Made by a program: the position numbers and the translations under genes. A stretch of 64,000 bases of DNA from Lepidonotus clava (taxonomy: Eukaryota > Annelida > Polychaeta > Phyllodocida > Polynoidae): assembly GCA_936440205.1 (NCBI GenBank), contig OW387146.1:20708458-20772457 (forward strand). The letters are read 5' to 3'. This document shows, piece after piece, positions 60,301-64,000 of this stretch. The notes under the pieces were generated by a model. It was not told the origin of the DNA. It ran no database searches and was given only the letters and a program-made list of their open reading frames with translations. How positions within the stretch are numbered: the first letter of the stretch is position 1; every line of letters starts with the position of its first letter.

Positions 60301-63300
60301 ACGCTCTTCTACCTGATCGCTTCCCTCAACAGTAAGCTACCCTGGGCCTCCTGTGAAAACCACTGGAACACTCCTGGTAAGTCATAGATGCTTTATAACC
60401 AGAGTAACCAGGGTTTGACATTGTCATTTGGATTCAAAACAAACTTAAGGGCCATACCCACTAGGCGATTTTGACCAAGACGGCCGACTGATTGGTGGTG
60501 CTAAAATTGGCCGATTATACACCAATAATCGACAGATTTTAGCACTGATTCAGATCAAACATGTACATTTCAATGTACTTTACTAACAAGTGATCAAAAG
60601 AATCGGCCGATTTTTGTGTCGATGTGTCGGCCGACTGTAAAAGTCATTTAGTGGGTATGGGGCTTTAATGCCATGGGAATACAACTTAATGCTATTTAAG
60701 AGATTACTGTAAAACCTCTAATTTAAGCTGCAGCATAAAAAAGGGTTAGCATAAGAAATGGATACCCACCAGGTCTCCAATTTAGGGGTGCATCCTACAT
60801 TACAGTTTGCCCAGCCTTGAAAATATGGCATTTCTAAAAAAAAAGATAGTGAAGGAAATGCCAAAAAGGAACTCAAATGTCAGAATGCACCTGAAATAAG
60901 GGTGTGGCTTGAATTAGGGGTTTTACAGCAATACTCTTTAAAAAGACAAATGATCACAACTTTGTGATATGTGGCGTCATATGCTTTACATCTACAGTAA
61001 ACTTTCCTACTCCCCCCTTTCTTACCATTCTTTGCCACCTCCATTCTTTTTCTTCCATTTGCTGCCTTTCCTCTGCATGTCTATTCCTGAATCCAAATGT
61101 AAAAGCTCTGACAACCTGGTATCAGCAATTGCTAGATACTCATATGATTCTTTTCACATTTTCAAGTTTGTGTATAGCTATGTATATATGTGTCTCTTTT
61201 ATCAAAATGTAATTGTTTTGAAACTAATGTAAAAATGTTCTTTTTCAGAGTGTGGTATTCTAGACATGGCATCGATGAAGAACTGCACTGCACACAATGG
61301 GACATATTTCAACCACACTTGCTTATCGGTAGCAGATGTTGGCTTAGAACGCTTCTTAGAGCTGAAGAATATCTCTGACAACACCGACATCACTGATCTC
61401 ATTAAAAGTCGCAAAACCCCGTCGGATGAGTACTTCCAGTAAGTAGAGCATGGCACATTTTTTGGCATTATTGAACATTTTAGGGCGAAATAAAAGAAAT
61501 GAATGATTCATTCAGTAATTGACCACCATTTTGAAAAGTCAGGAGGAACTTTGCAGACCAAAATTTTGTCATTCTCTTCAGTTTCTGTTTCAGTGGGGTA
61601 ATAGATCTGCAGACTATAATTATTGGTTTGAGGGGTCCACCCAAAAAAGGGAGGTTTGTGTTTGAACTAGGGTCTATTTAATGGCTATAGACGATGTCAT
61701 TGACTGTTTAATTGGTTGGCCCCCTCTGCCCCTAGTGGTAGTGGACTGTGGTGCCTTGACTCAGACTCTCATCATTGGTCACTGGTGGTGGTTGTAGCCC
61801 TACCCCTCCCCCTCCCTGAGTGATTGGTCAAGTAAGTCCGCTCAGAGCACAGCGTCATGGTTGATTGGTCATGATTGACGCATGGTCAGACTCCAAGCAG
61901 TGACATTAGCCAGGGTCACTCCCGAAGCCAAACTTTGCTGAGGAGATCAGCCGGGGCAGGTGGTGTGTTCATGTGGGGGGAAATCTAAGAAAGGATCCAA
62001 GAGTCTGGGGTCCATAGGCCACCCTGTGCTCTTAACAGGGTCATCAAAGGCCAGATGTGTGGTGTCCTTTCTAAGGGACATTGCACATAAAAGACCCCTT
62101 GCCACTCTTCGCAACAAGTAGGGTATTGCACCCGGTGGTGGGTTTCAACTAAACCATATCACAGATACGATAACCCATAAGCTGAAAAGCATTACCTTGT
62201 GCAGTCTTAAAAGAACCCTAAGGTTGGCCGGACGTTAAACTACCCCAACAAACAAACAAACAAATCATGTGGGGGAGGAAGGGGGGCGGATTTCGTTATG
62301 GTTGATTGGCTGTTTTGTAAGCTGTAGGGGCCACTTGTATTTTAAAGAGGATAAAAGTGAGGCCTCCAAAGCTTTAGCATCAGATGTTTTGCTTTGTATA
62401 AAATCAAAGAGCCATGAAATTGGTGCCAATTAGACCCCTCTACCCTCCCCTTAGGGCAGGGGTCTGGACAGTAGGAGTTCTTGTTTGGGAGGGAGGGAGA
62501 AGAGGGAGGGAGGACAGGATCCTATTGTTTTTGTATGGCAGCTAAACAATTAACCCCAGTTTTCGGTGTGAGTAATGTGGGAGGGGGTTGGTGTTTGAAG
62601 ATCCCTACCAAAACATTTGCCAGTCTCCAGCCAAAAATCTTTACATGTCTAGTTTATATCAGGCTTTGAATTGGTTTCACATTTTAGTCCTCTATTTTGA
62701 GGACATTATTTGAGTACAACTCTATTTTGAGGACATTATTTGAGGTCACAAACATAGAACATACGTTATCTTAGAAAAAAGAACTTCTTGTGTGTTGTTG
62801 GAATAGGTTTTAAAAAAGGATCAATGAGAGTGATAGAAATAAGGAATTGTCTGTCATTTCTTTGTATATCTCAATTAAAAATCTTGCACTAAATCTAATG
62901 TCATGTTTCTGTTTATTTTCAGTAATTATGTGCTGGACATCTCTGAAGGGTTCCACGATATGGGAGGTGTACGTTGGCAGCTTGCTGGATGTCTCGCTCT
63001 TGCATGGCTGCTTGTTATGCTTTGTCTGATCAAGGGAATCAAGTCCCAAGGAAAGGTAAATCAAAGTTCATTACAATCTTGCATGAGATACAAAAATTGA
63101 AAGATGTAACAATTCACACCAAAGCAAAACATGTAGTTTTTGTGGACCATAATTATTTGTGGACCCCAAGTCCACAAATGTAGCCAGGGCGAGGAACGTT
63201 AGTAAAAGCCGATTGTGACATCACCACCGCCCTGTATATAGCATAGGAAAAAACCCTCAGACAGGGCATTTGGTCACCAAATTCGGAGGTAAAGTTTATG

Positions 63301-63905
63301 CACCTACAGCCTAAAGAAAAATATCAGTATATGTGAAAACATCTCTAGTTCTGAACTTGGGCATATTGGAAAGAAATATTAAGTATTAATACGGATTCAG
63401 CCTATGTTTCTGAGTTGTATTTTCGTGGGGAGAGCAATTCAAATAATCGGTGAAATTGTCACTATAGTGTCAGTTTCCGCTACCTACCACCAAAATACTT
63501 GATATATATTTAAACCGGGGGTCCACAATGGGAGCTCTTGGGCTTTCTTGTTATTTTGTTGAAGAATAAGTTAGCAGTCAACATTCAGGGAATGTAACAA
63601 AAGATATTCATAAGTCACAATAGTTGAGCTATGTGAATACTAAATATCTGCACATATGCTCATCCAACAGATATTTTTCTTTGATGATGTCATTGATTAA
63701 AAACACCATATTCAAAAGGTGGACATGAGGAGCTTGATGAAAAACTAATATCTTAAACTTGTAATTGCAGGTGGTCTACTTCACAGCTACATTCCCGTAC
63801 CTCGTCCTGACAGTCCTCCTCGTTCGGAGTGTGACTCTTCCAGGCGCCTCTGAGGGAATCATGTTCTACCTGACACCTGAATGGAGTCGCCTAACGAAAG
63901 CCAAG
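38750..63905 (+). CDS. Glycine-transporter-like SLC6 Na+/Cl- symporter, 5' half (exons 2-7; gene continues past the window)
   Basis: Plasma-membrane transporter that would couple uptake of glycine or a similar amino acid to Na+ and Cl-. Joining 38750-38939, 39811-39942, 60233-60376, 61249-61438, 62923-63055 and 63771-63905 gives 924 nt (308 codons) with no stop. Every intron is GT-AG and every phase matches. Visible motifs are [12 protein letters not shown] (TM1), FLIPY and [12 protein letters not shown] (TM2), IAIYYN (TM3), a Cys-8-Cys pair starting loop 2, and [10 protein letters not shown] (TM5). Gly in the TM1 substrate site, where monoamine carriers have Asp, marks an amino-acid carrier. 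From memory, TM2 resembles GlyT1 while TM3 and WNTPEC resemble GlyT2, so I do not choose an orthologue. The first in-frame ATG inside exon 2 is at 38783; an upstream exon is likely because exon 2 opens with a splice acceptor in phase 0. About half of a roughly 600-700-residue family protein is present. Proline or another SLC6 amino-acid substrate is possible. Confidence 0.93.
39060..39355 (+). repeat. SINE copies in intron 2 (one full 3' end plus a second fragment)
   Basis: 39070-39260 carries ttgcacataaaagacccctt, accttgtgcagtctggtata and ggacgttaaac, matching the SINE at 61980-62264. It is followed at once by a second piece (39268-39350) of the same family. The word atttgtgaccc occurs at both joins (39056 and 39263), which reads either as a target duplication or as the start of two adjacent copies. 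Confidence 0.7.
39811..39942 (+). CDS. SLC6 exon 3: TM2 and start of loop 1
   Basis: The acceptor is cattgtttcag ending at 39810 and the donor is caag|gtaagt with GT at 39943-39944. The exon is 132 nt and completes the split Gly codon of exon 2. It encodes [12 protein letters not shown], then [18 protein letters not shown] and [11 protein letters not shown], ending in another split Gly codon. The Tyr of FLIPY corresponds to GAT1 Tyr86, a chloride ligand, so chloride dependence is expected. [12 protein letters not shown] matches my memory of GlyT1 in this segment. Confidence 0.95.
40034..40366. mobile_element. CAGGGTACCAACC short TIR element, intron 3, complete
   Basis: Starts cagggtaccaacc and ends with its inverse form (gttggtaccctg). 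It is flanked by the exact 6-bp duplication ATCTGA (40028-40033, 40367-40372). The interior is rich in 'cacagggaa' words and a ttgttgttgggt core shared with the copies at 12685, 19383, 23872 and 26409. It has no coding capacity and lies 92 bp after the exon 3 donor. Confidence 0.9.
40370..42740. other. Intron 3, first part
   Basis: No exon seen. Holds a G run at 41451-41463, simple A tracts and ATGTCGC-like words near 41930-42110. Confidence 0.65.
42745..42795. promoter_or_regulatory. Paired CRE-like sites in intron 3
   Basis: Two exact palindromes gtgacgtcac (42761-42770, 42783-42792), 22 bp apart, plus tacgtca at 42748. TGACGTCA is the full CREB/ATF site. The local sequence is GC-rich, unlike its surroundings. 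An intragenic promoter or enhancer is possible. Confidence 0.45.
42995..43087 (+). repeat. 47-bp tandem duplication, intron 3
   Basis: gggttcctgtcatttttcta to gaattaaccat occurs twice, 47 bp apart, with a few substitutions. Confidence 0.9.
43090..45080. other. Intron 3, middle
   Basis: No exon seen. Contains ATGTCGC-family words at 43515-43600, a G/T-rich tract at 43630-43670, a GGGGCC fragment at 44249 and a repeat related to 37321 at 44925-44990. Confidence 0.6.
45084..45293. mobile_element. AGCTCCATACCCACTA TIR element, intron 3
   Basis: Begins agctccatacccactaagcg and ends cctagtggatatggggct, flanked by TAA (45081-45083, 45294-45296). An inner inverted pair (gtgctaaaatcg, cgattttagcac) makes a long hairpin. 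Confidence 0.85.
46020..47185 (+). repeat. 56-bp minisatellite, about 20 units, intron 3
   Basis: Each unit holds cataacctcagattggtgca, acgacctcgtcc and aactggtacatc. Spacing is 55-59 bp. Units in the centre and right part are most alike. Confidence 0.93.
48237..48447. mobile_element. CAGTGAAAATGTTAG TIR element, intron 3
   Basis: Ends are cagtgaaaatgttag and ctaacattatcactg, flanked by exact 6-bp GACCTA duplications (48231-48236, 48448-48453). It is 211 bp, with gcgcattaaa words inside and no coding. Confidence 0.88.
49058..49290. repeat. ATGTCGC-word repeat region, intron 3
   Basis: Units catgtcgcttgtcaaatttt, caatgtcgcatgtctttg, agccatgtcacatg and catgtcgcctgtcaatttca, closing with tagggatctagaccc. 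A similar closing word appears at 43512. Confidence 0.65.
50422..50632. repeat. Palindromic TIR-like element, intron 3
   Basis: Left aaggcagtattacactacac and right catagtgtaaaccgcctt are imperfect inverses, continuing with gactcg and cgagtt. Confidence 0.65.
52830..53151 (+). repeat. tRNA-like SINE with (ACTC)n tail, intron 3
   Basis: The start ccccgtggaggtccgagtaa leads to box-B-like gggttcaattcccgg, then attacggcgtaaaacaccca and a short ACTC array. It is bounded by the 10-bp duplication tgaatttaga (52820-52829, 53152-53161). I recall this layout from abundant mollusc SINEs, which informs my guess at the organism. Confidence 0.88.
53355..53666. mobile_element. CAGGGTTCCCACGC TIR element, intron 3
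   Basis: Ends are cagggttcccacgc and gcgtgggaaccctg (14-bp perfect TIRs), with exact 5-bp duplications ATAAT (53350-53354, 53667-53671). The interior repeats aggtcttaaa many times. I recall this terminal sequence from repeats in many marine animals. Confidence 0.92.
53791..53984. mobile_element. AGCCCCATTCGCC TIR element with TAA duplications
   Basis: Begins agccccattcgccgtggcta and ends ggccagggcgaatggggct, with TAA at 53788-53790 and 53985-53987. The longer arms continue with ttttcatt.cgatc on both sides. Confidence 0.87.
54130..54288. repeat. GGGGCCTTCCAT family, left part only
   Basis: ggggctcttccattaagtag begins a G-rich stretch typical of the family; the right end is replaced by the TTAA element at 54293. 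Confidence 0.6.
54293..54660. mobile_element. 368-bp TIR element flanked by TTAA
   Basis: Begins agggagccaaaagcaatgt and ends acattgcttttggttccct, with TTAA at 54289-54292 and 54661-54664. There is no coding. TTAA fits piggyBac-like or Kolobok-like insertion. Confidence 0.88.
54670..57340. other. Intron 3, near 3' part
   Basis: Short open stretches are present but none has acceptor and donor in frame with the transporter. An A run lies at 55353-55374, and a palindromic ctgttgctgcagcagcatt lies near 56911. Confidence 0.6.
57344..57387 (+). repeat. (AT)n microsatellite
   Basis: About 44 bp of uninterrupted TA dinucleotides. Confidence 0.97.
57424..57599. mobile_element. AGCCCCATACCC family member, worn
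   Basis: Left agctccatacccacaac and right cctagtgtctatggggt. The right end abuts the next element at a shared TTAA (57600-57603). Confidence 0.75.
57604..57741. mobile_element. Short palindromic element flanked by TTAA
   Basis: Begins agggacgttctcgtctg and ends cagacgagaaagcccct, with TTAA at 57600-57603 and 57742-57745. It is 138 bp with CpG-rich arms. Confidence 0.82.
57750..59890. other. Intron 3, last part
   Basis: No exon seen. A small inverted pair, ctaacccttatttcaa with aagggttagcctgag, lies around 58140. The sequence from 58500 to 59700 is AT-rich and free of obvious elements. Confidence 0.6.
59914..60201 (+). repeat. SINE with 13-bp target duplication, 31 bp before exon 4
   Basis: The body includes ggtcggcccggtgtcagtat, gactgggtggggtattgag, the accttgtgcag word and a (caaa)n tail. 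It is bounded by exact 13-bp duplications attcaaagggatt (59901-59913, 60202-60214), the mark of LINE-driven insertion. The head does not show a clear tRNA A box, so its RNA origin is open. Confidence 0.92.
60233..60376 (+). CDS. SLC6 exon 4: TM3 and start of extracellular loop 2
   Basis: The acceptor is tttatcttacag ending at 60232 and the donor is cctg|gtaag with GT at 60377-60378. The exon is 144 nt and lies 20,290 bp after exon 3. It encodes [20 protein letters not shown] and then [20 protein letters not shown]. The Tyr pair in IYYN matches the TM3 tyrosine that contacts the substrate carboxylate in this family. The Cys of ASC is the first of the conserved loop-2 disulfide. A SINE ends 31 bp upstream of this exon. 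Confidence 0.95.
60448..60664. mobile_element. Same AGCCCCATACCCACTA family, intron 4
   Basis: Begins agggccatacccactaggcg and ends agtgggtatggggct, flanked by TTA on both sides (60445-60447, 60665-60667). The interior has repeated 'atcggccga' and 'ggccgac' words. Confidence 0.87.
61249..61438 (+). CDS. SLC6 exon 5: glycosylated extracellular loop 2
   Basis: The acceptor is ctttttcag ending at 61248. The donor is ttcca|gtaagt with GT at 61439-61440, chosen over a reading one base later because only this one has GT and keeps the frame into exon 6. The 190-nt exon encodes [20 protein letters not shown] and continues to TPSDEYF. It has four N-glycosylation sequons (NCT, NGT, NHT, NIS), the second conserved Cys, and two further Cys residues (NC, HTC). 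Residues GILD near its start and TPSDEYF near its end match the framing of loop 2 in glycine transporters. Confidence 0.93.
61980..62264 (+). repeat. SINE in intron 5 with target duplication
   Basis: Contains ggacattgcacataaaagac, accttgtgcagtctta, ggacgttaaacta and the tail (caaa)n. It is bounded by tcatgtggggg at 61969-61979 and 62265-62275. Its 3' half is shared with the 59914 SINE but its 5' half differs, so the two are subfamilies with exchanged heads. Confidence 0.9.
62923..63055 (+). CDS. SLC6 exon 6: end of loop 2 and TM4
   Basis: The acceptor is tttattttcag ending at 62922 and the donor is gaaag|gtaaat with GT at 63056-63057. The 133-nt exon starts by completing a His codon (CA+T) and ends in phase 0. 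It encodes [18 protein letters not shown], then the TM4 segment [18 protein letters not shown] and the short loop KGIKSQGK. The KGIKSSGK-type loop before TM5 is a strong family mark. Confidence 0.95.
63771..63905 (+). CDS. SLC6 exon 7: TM5 and start of extracellular loop 3
   Basis: The acceptor is tgtaattgcag ending at 63770 and the donor is ccaag|gtatgt with GT at 63906-63907. The 135-nt exon is in phase 0 at both ends. It encodes [20 protein letters not shown] (TM5), then [18 protein letters not shown] and [13 protein letters not shown] is typical of the glycine/proline branch. TM6, which carries the unwound substrate segment, should follow in the next exon outside this window. Confidence 0.95.
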
Positions 63906-64000
63906 GTATGTTCTCGCTGTCCAAGCTGTCAACCCTTACGCCACGGAGCACCCTATCCCCTGCCCCTTCCCCATTGGTGCAGGCTAGGTTACATGACCTC

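Noticed and set aside
1-64000. LTR retroelement, LINE or autonomous transposase coding region
   Set aside because: I looked for long ORFs with reverse transcriptase, integrase or transposase motifs on both strands and saw none; long direct terminal repeats were not apparent.

Overview
This is a eukaryotic, almost certainly marine-invertebrate, genomic window. It has one clear host gene with canonical GT-AG introns, very little coding sequence, and a dense load of SINEs, short terminal-inverted-repeat (TIR) DNA elements and minisatellites. I see no bacterial operons, no rRNA or tRNA gene, no CRISPR array, and no intact reverse transcriptase, transposase or LTR element. Two SINE types look like families I remember from molluscs: one with a 'ggtcggcccggtgtcagtat' body and a (CAAA)n tail, and one with a tRNA-like head and a 'cggcgtaaaac...(ACTC)n' tail. 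Mollusca is therefore my best guess, but it rests on memory and not on a search.

The gene is the 5' half of an SLC6 sodium/chloride-dependent neurotransmitter transporter of the glycine-transporter (GlyT1/GlyT2) branch, on the + strand. Six exons splice in frame (38750-38939, 39811-39942, 60233-60376, 61249-61438, 62923-63055, 63771-63905; 924 nt, 308 codons). They cover the N terminus, TM1-TM5 and the large glycosylated extracellular loop 2; the rest lies beyond the window. Upstream are three short open exon-1 candidates, each ATG to a good donor and each ending in phase 0, the phase that exon 2 needs: 8974-9009, 25031-25048 and 32491-32496. This would fit alternative promoters, which are known for mammalian GlyT1, but here it is only inference.

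Layout. 1-8.8 kb: repeats, including a SINE split by a short element, a four-level nested stack (3035-4862), a 544-bp TIR element (5480-6023) and a 36-bp minisatellite that is open on both strands (6656-7617). 8.8-32.5 kb: the three candidate first exons among many TIR elements and tandem arrays. 32.5-38.7 kb: quiet AT-rich sequence. 38.7-40 kb: exons 2 and 3. 40-60.2 kb: a 20.3-kb third intron with a paired CRE-like site, a ~20-copy 56-bp minisatellite and many short mobile elements. 60.2-64 kb: exons 4-7.

The main non-gene theme is a set of non-autonomous elements ending in CAG...CTG with exact 5-bp or 6-bp target duplications that can be read directly in the sequence. A second set starts with AG, ends with CT and is flanked by TTA, TAA or TTAA.
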